From assembly GCF_003201205.1 (NCBI RefSeq), contig NZ_QICN01000001.1:1-64000 (forward strand): a stretch of 64,000 nt of DNA, given 5' to 3'. Shown here one piece after another: positions 38,244-47,412 of this stretch (within the stretch, counting starts at the first letter, position 1; each line of letters opens with the position of its first letter). The notes under the pieces are model-generated. The model was not told where the DNA came from. It made no database searches and worked only from the letters and a program-made list of their open reading frames with translations. Made by a program: the position numbers and the translations under genes. The DNA is from Sinimarinibacterium flocculans. GTDB taxonomy: Bacteria > Pseudomonadota > Gammaproteobacteria > Nevskiales > Nevskiaceae.

Positions 38244-38705
38244 TCACTCGATCACGAACAGCGGCTGGTCGAACTCCACCGGACTTTCGTTATCGACGAG
38301 GATCTCGACGACGACACCGGCCTTGTCCGACTCGATCTGGTTGAGCATCTTCATCGCCTCGATGATGCACAGCACCTGTCCGGACTTGACCGTCTGGCCG
38401 ACCTCGACGAAGGCCTTCGCGCCGGGCGACGGCGCGCGATAGAAGGTGCCGACCATCGGTGCGCGCACGACGTGGCGGGTGTCGGGCTTCGACGCCTCCG
38501 CGGCCTTGGGCGCGGCGGCAGCCGGGGCCGCCGCCGGGGGCGGCGCAACGGCAGCCGGTGGCGGCGCGTACTGCACCGGCGGCATCGCGACCGGCGCGGA
38601 CTGGCGGCTGATGCGGACCGACTCCTCGCCCTCGCGCACTTCCAGTTCCGAGATGCCGCTCTGTTCGACGAGTTCGATCAGCGTCTTGATCTTGCGAAGA
38701 TCCAT
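38244..38705 (-). CDS. accB: Biotin carboxyl carrier protein of acetyl-CoA carboxylase
   Basis: A 153-residue carrier of the biotin arm. [20 protein letters not shown] is the conserved N-terminus. A Pro/Ala linker (about 40-70) leads to the biotinyl domain with the acceptor lysine in EAMKM and the protruding-thumb region [16 protein letters not shown]. It lies between aroQ and accC on one strand with short gaps, the order typical of gammaproteobacteria. Confidence 0.98.
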   Translation of the reverse strand: MDLRKIKTLIELVEQSGISELEVREGEESVRISRQSAPVAMPPVQYAPPPAAVAPPPAAAPAAAAPKAAEASKPDTRHVVRAPMVGTFYRAPSPGAKAFVEVGQTVKSGQVLCIIEAMKMLNQIESDKAGVVVEILVDNESPVEFDQPLFVIE

Positions 38706-38733
38706 GGTGTCCCTTGCGAGTGCGGTGGGGGCG

Positions 38734-39183
38734 TCAGCCTGCGGCCGGCGCCAGTCTTTCGTGAGCGGCCAGCAGCGCCAGCCGGTACCCCAGGGGGCCG
38801 CAGCCGACGATGACGCCGGCTGCGATGTCGGAGAAGTACGAGTGCCGGCGGAACGCCTCGCGGGCGTGGACGTTCGACAGGTGTACCTCGATGAACGGGA
38901 TGGCCGTGCCCAGCAAGGCATCGCGCAGGGCGACGCTGGTGTGCGTATACGCGCCGGGATTGAGCAGGATGAAGGCGACCTCTTCGGTGCGCGCCTGCTG
39001 CACGCGGTCGACCAGCTCGCCTTCGTGGTTGCTCTGGAAACAGGCGAGGTCGTGGCCGAGCGTGCGGGCCTGCTCGCACAGGGCCTGCTCGATCTCGGGC
39101 AGCGTCCGACTGCCGTAGACGGCCGGCTCGCGGGTCCCGAGCAGATTCAGGTTGGGACCGTTGATGAGCAGCAGGTGGCTCAA
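38734..39183 (-). CDS. aroQ: Type II 3-dehydroquinate dehydratase
   Basis: A 149-residue shikimate-pathway enzyme. [16 protein letters not shown] contains the catalytic Tyr-lid region start, [19 protein letters not shown] the substrate loop, and [27 protein letters not shown] the histidine and arginine contacts. TTG at 39183 gives the family's usual start (about two residues before the first strand). The only upstream ATG (39240) would add a 19-residue non-conserved extension. Expression is probably linked to accB and accC, which follow closely. Confidence 0.94.
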   Translation of the reverse strand: MSHLLLINGPNLNLLGTREPAVYGSRTLPEIEQALCEQARTLGHDLACFQSNHEGELVDRVQQARTEEVAFILLNPGAYTHTSVALRDALLGTAIPFIEVHLSNVHAREAFRRHSYFSDIAAGVIVGCGPLGYRLALLAAHERLAPAAG

Positions 39184-39312
39184 GCAGGCGCTCGGCAGGG
39201 GGTTTCCCTCATTCTGCCCGACGCGTCCGAAAGAACACAAGATGCGTGCAGTTGACTGCAGATCAGGGCAAGTTTTGTCGGATTGCTCGCACAGCGGAGG
39301 GAGCGATACCGT

Positions 39313-39834
39313 TCAGGCGCCCAGGTGGGAGGTAATCAGGGTTTCCAGCGCGGCGCGTGACAGGCCGCCGAGCACGACCTCGGCGATGCGTCCCTCGGGA
39401 TCGACCAGGACCGTGTAGGGCAGGGCGCCGCGGGTGTTGCCGAGGGCCTGCATCGCCTGGTCCGCGGCCGCGAAATCCGCCATCACCGGGTAGTTGAGAC
39501 GGAAGCGCTGCACGATGGGCGCGACCGCCGCGGCGTCGTCCAGCGCCGGACCGAGAATGCGCAGGCCACGCGCGGCGTAGCGGGCCTGCGCTTCGACCAG
39601 CAGCGGCAGCTCGTCCATGCATGGGGCGCACCACGACGCCCAGAAGTTGATCAGAACCCACTGGCCGCGCATGGCTTCGAGACGGTGCTCGCGCTGCTGG
39701 GCGTCGACGAAGACCAGATTCGGCGCGGGCTGACCGATCAGCGGGGAGGAGCCGGGGCCGAGCAGGCGGTAAGCCAGGTAACCGGCGCTGCCGGCACACA
39801 GGGCCAGCAAAAGGACGAGCAGGGTCTGTCGCAT
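39313..39834 (-). CDS. TlpA-family membrane-anchored thiol:disulfide oxidoreductase
   Basis: A 173-residue thioredoxin-like protein. An uncleaved N-terminal anchor (about 3-24) is followed by the thioredoxin fold with WCAPC (Cys69 and Cys72). The cis-proline lies in GALPYTVLVD, and the insert of the ResA/TlpA group is present. It should act in the periplasm in reductive or cytochrome c-related thiol chemistry. The gene follows cutA on the same strand with an 18-base gap. In many gammaproteobacteria dsbD sits between cutA and aroQ, but here it is absent and this gene occupies the place. Confidence 0.92.
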   Translation of the reverse strand: MRQTLLVLLLALCAGSAGYLAYRLLGPGSSPLIGQPAPNLVFVDAQQREHRLEAMRGQWVLINFWASWCAPCMDELPLLVEAQARYAARGLRILGPALDDAAAVAPIVQRFRLNYPVMADFAAADQAMQALGNTRGALPYTVLVDPEGRIAEVVLGGLSRAALETLITSHLGA

Positions 39835-39852
39835 GAAGGTCGGGATGGGCTG

Positions 39853-40164
39853 TCAGGTCGTCGAGCGCACGACCCAGTCGAGATAGGCCGCGTGGCCGCG
39901 GTCCAGGTCGACCGCGACGATCTCCGGAAGTTCGTAGGGATGCCGGGCCAGCACCGCATCGCGGAGCGCGTCGAAGCGGTCCGCGCGATGCTTGATCAGG
40001 AGCAGGGCCTCGTCGTCGCGGCACACCGCGCCCTGCCAGCGATAGACCGAGCGGATCTGAGGGACGATGTTGACGCAGGCGGCGACGCCGGCCTCGACCA
40101 ACGCCGACGCCAGCGCATCGGCGCTGTCGGGGGGGCAGATGACCAGGGCGAGGGCAACCGTCAT
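39853..40164 (-). CDS. cutA: CutA1-type divalent-cation tolerance protein
   Basis: A 103-residue trimeric cytoplasmic protein. LALVICPPDSADALASALVEAGVAACVNIVPQ and SVYRWQG are the family's conserved N-terminal half, with the Cys of AACVNI. RHPYELPEIVAV closes the trimer interface. The in vivo role of CutA is still debated despite its name. I chose the ATG at MTVALALV; another ATG lies three codons upstream. Confidence 0.96.
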   Translation of the reverse strand: MTVALALVICPPDSADALASALVEAGVAACVNIVPQIRSVYRWQGAVCRDDEALLLIKHRADRFDALRDAVLARHPYELPEIVAVDLDRGHAAYLDWVVRSTT

Positions 40165-40246
40165 GGCCGGCATTGTGCCGGCGCGGTCGGCAAGGCTGCT
40201 AGGCTTGCGGCGTTCTTCTCCACGCAGACCGCAGGATCGCGCAGGC

Positions 40247-40954
40247 ATGTCCTCTTCGCATCCGACGCAGGCTTCGCCCGGCCGCTGGGCGGACTGGTTC
40301 GCGCGCTTCCGGCGTCGGCGCGAGGCCGTGCCCGCGCCGCCTGATCCCGCCGAGCGCGAGCGCATCGCTGCGCAGGAGCGCGCGAAGATCTTTCGCGACC
40401 TGCATGACGACATCGGCGTGAAGCTGCTGGCCCTGCTGCACACGGTCAACGATGTGCGCCAGGCCGACCTCGTGCGCTCGGTGATCTACGATCTGCGCGA
40501 CATCGTGTCGCGTTCGCGGCGTCCTCCGGGTACGCTGCTCGAAGTTCTCGCGCAGATTCGCGACGAGATGGAGCAGCGCCTCGAGGCGCTCGGCGTGCAG
40601 CTGGCGTGGCAGCAGATCGCCACGCCGGACGTGCCGGTCACGAGCTTCTCGGCACTGAACCTGTTCCGCATCATGCGTGAAGCCGTGACCAACGCCATCC
40701 GCCACGGGCGCGCCCGGGAGATCCGTGTCCACATCGCCTGCGAGAACGCCATGCTGATGTTCGCGATCGCCAACGACGGCGGCGGACCGCTGCGCGCATC
40801 GGCCACCGGTACCGGCACGCTGGGCATGCGCGAACGGGCGGTGGCGCTGGGCGGAACGCTGCAGTGGACCGAGGAGCCCGCAGGCGGCGTCAAGGTGGCG
40901 CTGCTGGTGCCGCTGTCGTCACTCGAGTCGGCGACGGCCGGGGGGATGGGATGA
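40247..40954 (+). CDS. Cytoplasmic NarL-group histidine kinase
   Basis: A 235-residue HisKA_3-type kinase without membrane or sensor domains. The phospho-acceptor is His53 in DLHDDIG, and the ATPase domain has the N box AVTNAIRHG and the G boxes NDGGG and GTGTLGMRERA. Lack of any input domain suggests it reads a soluble partner or acts constitutively. Its stop overlaps the response regulator's start by four bases (ATGA). AGGA precedes the ATG. It diverges from cutA. Confidence 0.9.
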   Translation: MSSSHPTQASPGRWADWFARFRRRREAVPAPPDPAERERIAAQERAKIFRDLHDDIGVKLLALLHTVNDVRQADLVRSVIYDLRDIVSRSRRPPGTLLEVLAQIRDEMEQRLEALGVQLAWQQIATPDVPVTSFSALNLFRIMREAVTNAIRHGRAREIRVHIACENAMLMFAIANDGGGPLRASATGTGTLGMRERAVALGGTLQWTEEPAGGVKVALLVPLSSLESATAGGMG

Positions 40955-41598
40955 AGCGCATCGAACGGGCGTTGGTGGTCGAGGACGTGACATCGGCGGC
41001 TGCGTGGCTGTCGGGGCTGCTGCAGGACGTGTTCGCCTGCGACATCTACGTCGCGGCCTCGGTCCAGGAAGGCCGGCGCAAGATGACCATGTACGGACCC
41101 GACCTCGTGCTGGTCGATCTGGGTCTGCCGGACGGCTCCGGCGTCGAGTTGCTGCGCTACGCCGCGCAGAACTTTCCCGACTGCCTGCGCGTGGTGACGA
41201 CGATCTATGCCGACGACGAGCACCTGTTCGCGGCGCTGCGCGCGGGCGTGCAGGGCTATCTGCTGAAGGACGAGCCGGACACCAAGGTGCGGCGGGCGCT
41301 CAAGAGCATTGCCGACGGCGAACCGCCGCTGTCCTCGCTCGTCGCGCAGCGCATGCTCACGGCCTTCGGCCCCACCGAGGCGCAGCAGGACGCGATGTCG
41401 GAGGAGGGTGTGCTTTCGCCGCGCGAGCGCGAGGTCCTGACCCTGATCGCCAAGGGCATGCGCATGCCCGAGGTGGCGGACATGCTCGGTATCACGCGCA
41501 ACACCACGGCGGGCTACATCAAGTCGGTGTATCGCAAGCTCGGTGTCTCCACCCGCGCCGAGGCGGCGCTCAAGGCAGCGAACCTGGGACTCGTCTGA
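40951..41598 (+). CDS. NarL/FixJ-type response regulator
   Basis: A 215-residue partner of the preceding kinase. The receiver domain has Glu11-Asp12, phospho-acceptor Asp56 (VLVDLGLPDGSG) and the conserved lysine in LLKDEPD. The C-terminal LuxR-type HTH runs from LSPREREVLTLIAKGMRMPEVA to IKSVYRKLGVSTRAEAALKA. The putA gene starts 84 bases downstream on the same strand, so control of proline use is a possible but untested role. Confidence 0.93.
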   Translation: MKRIERALVVEDVTSAAAWLSGLLQDVFACDIYVAASVQEGRRKMTMYGPDLVLVDLGLPDGSGVELLRYAAQNFPDCLRVVTTIYADDEHLFAALRAGVQGYLLKDEPDTKVRRALKSIADGEPPLSSLVAQRMLTAFGPTEAQQDAMSEEGVLSPREREVLTLIAKGMRMPEVADMLGITRNTTAGYIKSVYRKLGVSTRAEAALKAANLGLV

Positions 41599-41682
41599 GC
41601 CGCGGCGACAGAGGAAACCTCCTCAGGGAGGCCGGCAGGGCGCGGCCTAGAATGCCGGCTCGGTCGTCTGCCGGAGACTCCC

Positions 41683-44600
41683 GTGAGCGACGAGGGTGTG
41701 CTGTATGCCGGGCCGCCGCCGGCGCGCGAGCCGCTGCGCGCGGCCATCAGTGCGCACTGGCTGGCGGACGAAGCGCAGCTGGTCAACCGCCTGCTGTCGA
41801 TTGCCGAACTGCCCGAGGCGCAGGCTCGCGCGGTGGTCGACCGCGCTGCGGACTGGGTGACGCGGGTGCGGCGCCTGCGCGAGCAGCGTTCGCCGCTCGA
41901 CGCCTTCATGCAGCAGTACGACCTGTCCTCCGAGGAGGGCGTGCTGCTGATGTGTCTCGCCGAGGCCCTGCTGCGGATTCCGGATGACGACACCGCCGAG
42001 AAGCTGATCGCCGACAAGCTCGCGCAGGCCGACTGGGAGGCGCATCTGGGCGAAAGCGATTCGCTGTTCGTCAACGCCTCGACGTGGGGGCTGATGCTGA
42101 CCGGCCGCATCGTCAGGCTCTCGCCCGAACTGACCGGCAACTTCCGCACGGCGATCAACCGGCTGATCGGGCGCTCGACCGAGCCGGTGATCCGGCTGGC
42201 GATCCGCCAGGCGATGCGGATGATGGGTTCGCAGTTCGTCATGGGCCGCGACATCGGCGAGGCGCTGCGCGAGTCGCACAGCCGGGCGCATCGGCGCTAC
42301 CTGCACTCCTTCGACATGCTCGGCGAGGCCGCGCTGACCGCGGGCGACGCCGAACGCTACCTCAGCGCCTATCGCGACGCGATCGTCGCGATCGGACGCG
42401 ACGCCGCGTCCCCGCCCGCGGACGTCTTCCGTCGTCCCGGCATCTCGGTGAAGCTGTCGGCGCTGCATCCGCGCTACGAGTTCGCGCAGCGCGCCCGCGT
42501 GCTCGCCGAGCTGACGCCGCGCCTGCACGAGCTGGCCATGCTGGCGCGGGCGCAGAACGTCGGCCTGACCGTCGACGCCGAGGAGGCCGACCGTCTGGAG
42601 TTGTCGCTCGATATCTTCGAGCAGGTCCGCGGCGACGCGGCCCTCCACGGCTGGGAGGGCCTGGGCCTGGCCGTGCAGGCCTTCCAGAAGCGCGGGCTCT
42701 ACGTGATCGAATGGCTCGAGGCGCTGGCACGGCGCGTGGGCTGTCGTCTGCCCGTGCGCCTGGTCAAGGGCGCCTACTGGGACACCGAGATCAAGCGCGC
42801 CCAGGAGCAGGGCCTGCCCGGTTATCCGGTGTTCACCCGCAAGGCGAACACCGACGTCGCCTACCTGGCCTGCGCGCGCCGTCTGCTGGCCGCGCGCGAC
42901 CTGTTCTACCCGATGCTCGCGACGCACAACGCGCACACGGTGGCTGCGGTCTGCGCCTTCGCCGGCGACGCCGACGGCGCCGGCCTGCACAGCCGCGGCG
43001 GCTACGAATTCCAGCGCCTGCACGGCATGGGCGAGGCCTTGTACGACGTCGTCGGCGAGGATTTGCCGGTGCCCTGTCGCGTCTACGCGCCGGTGGGCTT
43101 GCACGAGGATCTGCTGCCCTACCTGGTGCGCAGACTGCTCGAGAACGGCGCGAACACGTCGTTCGTCAACCGCATCTTCGACGAGCAGGTTCCGGCTGAG
43201 CAGCTGGTCGAGGACCCGGTCGCGGCGGTGGCCGCGCTGCCGGTGAAATCCAGTCCCAACCTGCCGATGCCGGTGGAACTCTACGGAGCCACGCGGCGCA
43301 ATTCCCTGGGCCTGAATCTGGCGGACGAGCAGGCCACGGCGGCGCTGCGCCCGGCGCTGTCGCGGGCCGCGCCGGCGCCCGACGTGCGATCGATCGTCGT
43401 CGACGATGCCGTCGGCGACGCTCCGCGGCAGCCGGTCTGCTCTCCCGCCGATCGCCGCCGCGTGCTCGGTACGTGGACGCCGCTGCCGTCGGCGCGCGTT
43501 ACCGACGTGGTCGGCGCGGCGCTGGCTGCGCAAGCGGCATGGAACGCACAGGGCGTCGGCAAGCGCGCGGCGATGCTCGAGCGTGCCGCCGACCGGCTCG
43601 AGTCGGACATGGCCGGCTTCATGCGCCTGGCGATCCGCGAAGCCGGCAAGACCGCTCCCGATGCGGTGACCGAGGTGCGCGAGGCTGTCGACTTCCTGCG
43701 CTACTACGCGGTGCAGGCGCGGCGGCTGATGGCACGCGCCGAGGTGATGCCGGGCCCGACCGGCGAGCACAACGAACTCCAGCTCCATGGCAAGGGGGTG
43801 TTCGTCTGCATCTCGCCGTGGAACTTTCCCCTGGCGATCTTCACCGGCCAGGTGGCCGCGGCGCTGGTCACCGGCAACGCCGTGATCGCCAAGCCCGCGG
43901 AGCAGACCAACCTGATCGCGTGGCGCATGGTGCAGTTGCTGCACGATTGCGGTGTGCCGCGCGGTGCGCTGCAACTGGTGCTCGGTGCCGGCGATCTCGG
44001 CGCGTCGCTGGTGGCCGACCCGCGTATCGCCGGTGTGGTGTTCACCGGCTCGGTCGAGGTGGCGCAGGCGATCAACCGCACGCTGGCGGCGCGCAGCGGC
44101 CCGATCGCGACCCTGATCGCCGAGACCGGGGGGCAGAACGCGATGATTGTCGATTCGTCGGCGTTGCCCGAGCAGGTGGTCAAGGACACGCTGGCCTCGG
44201 CTTTCGGCTCCGCCGGTCAGCGCTGCTCGGCGCTGCGCGTGCTGTACCTGCAGAACGAGATCGCCGACAGGACACTGACGATGTTGCGCGGTGCGATGCG
44301 CGAACTGGTCGTCGGCGACCCGGCGTGGCTGCGCACCGATGTCGGTCCGGTGATCGATGCCGCTGCGCAGCAGCGCCTGGCCACGCATGCCGACGACCTG
44401 GTGCGGCAGGGTTGTCGGGTGATCGAGCGGCTCGAAGCGCCGGCCGACGGTGCTCACGGCACCTGGTTCGCACCCTGCGCGATCGAGATCGACCGGCTCG
44501 GCCGGCTCGACGGCGAATACTTCGGTGCCATGCTGCACGTGATCCGTTTCGACGCCCGCGCGCTCGATCGGGTGATCGACGAGATCAACGCCAGCGGCTA

Positions 44601-44865
44601 CGGCCTGACGCTGGGCGTGCATTCCCGCATCGAGACCACGTGGCGGCGCGTGCAGCAGCTGGCACGCGTCGGCAACTGCTACGTCAACCGCGGCATGACC
44701 GGCGCGGTGGTCGGCGTGCAGCCCTTCGGCGGCGAGGGCCTGTCCGGTACCGGGCCCAAGGCCGGCGGGCCGCACTACCTGCTGCGTTTCGTTGCCGAGC
44801 GCACGCTCACGGTGAACACCGCGGCGATCGGCGGCAACGCGCGCCTGCTGGCGCAGAGCGCCTGA
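41683..44865 (+). CDS. putA: Bifunctional proline dehydrogenase / L-glutamate-gamma-semialdehyde dehydrogenase
   Basis: A 1060-residue enzyme that oxidises proline to glutamate. The FAD-dependent proline dehydrogenase barrel covers about 80-470 (RLVKGAYWDTEIK and YEFQRLHGMGE bind substrate and FAD). The NAD-dependent aldehyde dehydrogenase covers about 560-1050 with the glutamate in AETGGQNAM and nucleophile Cys848 in GQRCSALR. The N-terminal ribbon-helix-helix DNA-binding domain of E. coli PutA (1320 residues) is absent, as is the extended C-terminal domain, so this is a purely catalytic form. It needs another regulator. GTG start with GGAG 8 bases upstream. Confidence 0.97.
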   Translation: MSDEGVLYAGPPPAREPLRAAISAHWLADEAQLVNRLLSIAELPEAQARAVVDRAADWVTRVRRLREQRSPLDAFMQQYDLSSEEGVLLMCLAEALLRIPDDDTAEKLIADKLAQADWEAHLGESDSLFVNASTWGLMLTGRIVRLSPELTGNFRTAINRLIGRSTEPVIRLAIRQAMRMMGSQFVMGRDIGEALRESHSRAHRRYLHSFDMLGEAALTAGDAERYLSAYRDAIVAIGRDAASPPADVFRRPGISVKLSALHPRYEFAQRARVLAELTPRLHELAMLARAQNVGLTVDAEEADRLELSLDIFEQVRGDAALHGWEGLGLAVQAFQKRGLYVIEWLEALARRVGCRLPVRLVKGAYWDTEIKRAQEQGLPGYPVFTRKANTDVAYLACARRLLAARDLFYPMLATHNAHTVAAVCAFAGDADGAGLHSRGGYEFQRLHGMGEALYDVVGEDLPVPCRVYAPVGLHEDLLPYLVRRLLENGANTSFVNRIFDEQVPAEQLVEDPVAAVAALPVKSSPNLPMPVELYGATRRNSLGLNLADEQATAALRPALSRAAPAPDVRSIVVDDAVGDAPRQPVCSPADRRRVLGTWTPLPSARVTDVVGAALAAQAAWNAQGVGKRAAMLERAADRLESDMAGFMRLAIREAGKTAPDAVTEVREAVDFLRYYAVQARRLMARAEVMPGPTGEHNELQLHGKGVFVCISPWNFPLAIFTGQVAAALVTGNAVIAKPAEQTNLIAWRMVQLLHDCGVPRGALQLVLGAGDLGASLVADPRIAGVVFTGSVEVAQAINRTLAARSGPIATLIAETGGQNAMIVDSSALPEQVVKDTLASAFGSAGQRCSALRVLYLQNEIADRTLTMLRGAMRELVVGDPAWLRTDVGPVIDAAAQQRLATHADDLVRQGCRVIERLEAPADGAHGTWFAPCAIEIDRLGRLDGEYFGAMLHVIRFDARALDRVIDEINASGYGLTLGVHSRIETTWRRVQQLARVGNCYVNRGMTGAVVGVQPFGGEGLSGTGPKAGGPHYLLRFVAERTLTVNTAAIGGNARLLAQSA

Positions 44866-44866
44866 G

Positions 44867-45154
44867 TCAGCGGCTCGCGGCGTCCGCCGGCTGCGGCAGG
44901 CTCAGCCCGCAGTCCAGACGCAGTCCACCGGGCGTGTCGTCGCCGCACCAGCGCGCCACCATCGGCGCAAGCGGAGCGGGCGCCGCTGTCGCGGCATCGG
45001 CCAGCGCGATGCCGTCGTGCGCCAGCCACAGTCCACTGGCGGCTCCGCCGGCGAACAGCATCAGCATCTGGGTGCGCTTGAGCGTGAAGCGGCGGCGGAG
45101 GTGAGCGTCGTCGTAGATGCGCAGCATGGTCGTAGTCCGTGGAACCGGAATCAT
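44867..45154 (-). CDS. Small uncharacterised protein with one membrane segment
   Basis: A 95-residue frame. After a basic N-terminal stretch (LRRRFTLKRTQ) there is one hydrophobic segment (MLMLFAGGAASGLWLAHDG), then a soluble tail with two cysteines (WCGDDTPGGLRLDCGL) that might form a disulfide outside the membrane. I recognise no family. ATG at 45154 follows a weak GAG; the alternative ATG at 45127 gives 86 residues. The stop lies one base from the putA stop on the opposite strand. Confidence 0.5.
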   Translation of the reverse strand: MIPVPRTTTMLRIYDDAHLRRRFTLKRTQMLMLFAGGAASGLWLAHDGIALADAATAAPAPLAPMVARWCGDDTPGGLRLDCGLSLPQPADAASR

Positions 45155-45338
45155 CGTGGACTCATGAAGCGCCTTCGGCGGACGCGGGCGGACGGGCGGC
45201 GTCCGGCTGCCGACGATTGTGCGCCCGTGACGCTGCGGCGAGGCGTCTGCATAATGCGCGCCCCGATGACGGCCGGGTCCCGTGTGTGCCGTCCTGTCCC
45301 GCGCCGGACGCGGGAGATCACCTGCCGATACTGCTGCC

Positions 45339-46718
45339 ATGTCCCGTCCGATCATGCCGGCGCTGCGTCTGGAAGCGCGCGCCAACCTGCGCCTCGCGGC
45401 ACCGATCATCGCCACCCAGGTCACCTTCATGGGCATGGGTACGGCGGACACGATCATGGCCGGCCGCTACTCCGCGGAAGGCCTCGCCGCGGTCGCGGTG
45501 GGAGCGAACGTGTGGTTTCTCGCGTTCATGGTCTTCATGGGCATTCTGATGGCCTGCTCGCCGATCGTCGCGCAGCGCATCGGTGCCGGGCGCAGCGCCG
45601 GGGAGACCGGCGCTTTCGTGCGTGCGGCACTGGCGTTCTCGGTGTTGCTCGGCCTGCTGTGGATGGCGGGCATGCGGCTGGCCGCCGATCCGGTGCTCGA
45701 CTGGCTGGCGCTCGGCGAACCGACGCGCGGCTACGCGCACGACTACATCCTTGCAGCGTCGTGGTCGGCGATGCCGCTGTGCCTGTGCTTCGTTGCGCGC
45801 AACACCGCCGAGGCACACGGCCTGACGCGGGTCGCACTGCTGGCCGGCCTGGCCGGACTCTTCGTCAACGTGCTGTTCGACTGGCTGCTGATGTACGGCC
45901 GGCTCGGGTTCCCGCAGATGGGGCCGGAGGGCTGCGCCTGGGCGACGGTGCTCGCGGCAGCGACGATGGTGCTGGTCTATGCGGGGCAGTACCGGCGGAT
46001 CGCGACACTGCGGGCGCTCGGCGTGTTCCGTGCCGAGGTGCCCCGGCTGGGCGAGGACATCGGCGAGATCCTGCGGCTGGGTCTGCCGATCATGCTCATC
46101 GTCACGGCCGAGTCGTGGATGTTCAACATCGGCGCGCTGATGATGGCGCGCTTCGGTGCGGATACCGTCGCTGCGCACCAGGTCGCGATCAACTTCGCCG
46201 CGCTGTCGTTCATGGTGCCGCTGTCGGTCGGCTTCGCGACGACGGTGCGCGTCGGCCTGGCCGCCGGAGCCGGCGACGCCGCGGCGGTGCGCCTGCGCGG
46301 CCACGCCGGCATCGCCATCGGTGCCTGTTTCGCACTGTTCTCCGCCAGCGTCATGGCGACGATGCCGGCGACCATCGTCGGCCTGTACACCGACGCCGCG
46401 GCGGTGACGCCGCTGGCCGTGCAGTTCCTGTACTTCGCCGCGGTGTTCCAGATCTTCGACTGCATCCAGGCGACTGCCAACGGCGCCCTGCGCGGCGTCA
46501 AGGACACACGGGTGCCGATGCTCATCACCGTATCCGCGTACTGGATCGTCGGCCTGCCGCTGGCGTGGTGGCTCTCGTTCCGCACGTCGACCGGACCGTT
46601 CGGCGTGTGGTGGGGTTTCATCGTCTCGCTGGCGATCGCCGCCGCCGGGCTGTCGGCACGCGTCGCACGCCGCACCCGGCCGCGGCCGCAGGCGAGCGGT
46701 TCTGTCGATATGCCTTGA
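45339..46718 (+). CDS. norM: MATE-family multidrug exporter
   Basis: A 459-residue inner-membrane antiporter with about 12 helices in two MATE repeats. FMGMGTADTIMAGRYSAEGLAAVAVG is the N-lobe signature and WMFNIGALMMARFGADTVAAHQVAINFAA would be the C-lobe equivalent (shown here as two halves either side of ALMMARF). ANGALRGVKDTRVPM is the conserved segment before helix 11. It probably exports cationic drugs or dyes coupled to Na+ or H+. NorM is used in the family sense; orthology is not shown. The initial ATG is preceded by no strong Shine-Dalgarno sequence. Confidence 0.9.
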   Translation: MSRPIMPALRLEARANLRLAAPIIATQVTFMGMGTADTIMAGRYSAEGLAAVAVGANVWFLAFMVFMGILMACSPIVAQRIGAGRSAGETGAFVRAALAFSVLLGLLWMAGMRLAADPVLDWLALGEPTRGYAHDYILAASWSAMPLCLCFVARNTAEAHGLTRVALLAGLAGLFVNVLFDWLLMYGRLGFPQMGPEGCAWATVLAAATMVLVYAGQYRRIATLRALGVFRAEVPRLGEDIGEILRLGLPIMLIVTAESWMFNIGALMMARFGADTVAAHQVAINFAALSFMVPLSVGFATTVRVGLAAGAGDAAAVRLRGHAGIAIGACFALFSASVMATMPATIVGLYTDAAAVTPLAVQFLYFAAVFQIFDCIQATANGALRGVKDTRVPMLITVSAYWIVGLPLAWWLSFRTSTGPFGVWWGFIVSLAIAAAGLSARVARRTRPRPQASGSVDMP

Positions 46719-46772
46719 ACTTCGTCGGCGTCGGCGCATCCTATGCGTCCCACCAGAGCAAGGAGCGCTGAC

Positions 46773-47408
46773 ATGAGCCTGAGACTCGGCGACACCGCCC
46801 CCGACTTCGAGGCCGACACCACCGAAGGCCGCATCCGTTTCCACGAGTGGCTCGGCGATGCCTGGGGCGTGCTGTTCAGCCACCCGAAGAACTACACGCC
46901 GGTGTGCACCACCGAGCTCGGCTACACGGCGAAGCTCAAGCCGGCTTTCGACGCGCGCAACGTCAAGGCCATCGGCCTGTCGGTCGACAGGCTCGAGGAC
47001 CATCACGGTTGGAGCAAGGACATCGAGGAAACCCAGGGCGCTGCCCTGAACTTTCCGCTGATCGCCGATCCGGACTTCAAGGTCTCGAACCTGTACGGGA
47101 TGATCCATCCGAACGCTTCGGACCGCTTCACGGTGCGCAGCGTGTTCGTCATCGATCCGAACAAGAAGGTGCGGCTGACGATCACCTATCCGGCGAGCAC
47201 CGGCCGCAACTTCGACGAGATCCTGCGCGTGATCGACTCGCTGCAGCTCACCGACGGCTACAAGGTCGCCACGCCGGTGAACTGGAAGGCCGGCGAGGAC
47301 GTCATCATCGTGCCGGCGGTCAGCAACGAGGATGCGGGCAAGCTGTTCCCGCAGGGCTGGAAGGAACTCAAGCCCTACCTTCGCATCGTGTCGCAGCCGA
47401 AGGGATGA
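46773..47408 (+). CDS. 1-Cys peroxiredoxin (Prx6-type)
   Basis: A 211-residue thiol peroxidase that reduces hydrogen peroxide and organic hydroperoxides. The peroxidatic Cys45 is in PVCTTE, within FSHPKNYTPVC. No other cysteine is present, so there is no resolving cysteine and an external reductant is needed. The C-terminal extension typical of Prx6 proteins (KVATPVNWKAGEDVIIVPAV) is present. AAGGAG lies 9 bases before the ATG. Confidence 0.96.
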   Translation: MSLRLGDTAPDFEADTTEGRIRFHEWLGDAWGVLFSHPKNYTPVCTTELGYTAKLKPAFDARNVKAIGLSVDRLEDHHGWSKDIEETQGAALNFPLIADPDFKVSNLYGMIHPNASDRFTVRSVFVIDPNKKVRLTITYPASTGRNFDEILRVIDSLQLTDGYKVATPVNWKAGEDVIIVPAVSNEDAGKLFPQGWKELKPYLRIVSQPKG

Positions 47409-47412
47409 AGCT

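Noticed and set aside
41599-41682. Hairpin CCTCC-TCA-GGGAGG between the response regulator and putA as a terminator
   Set aside because: The stem is short, has no T-run, and the gap may equally hold the putA promoter or regulatory site.
41647-44775. A frame of more than 1000 codons antisense to putA
   Set aside because: Its low-complexity composition and lack of recognisable segments make it antisense coding artefact of high third-position GC; putA on the other strand has every catalytic residue.
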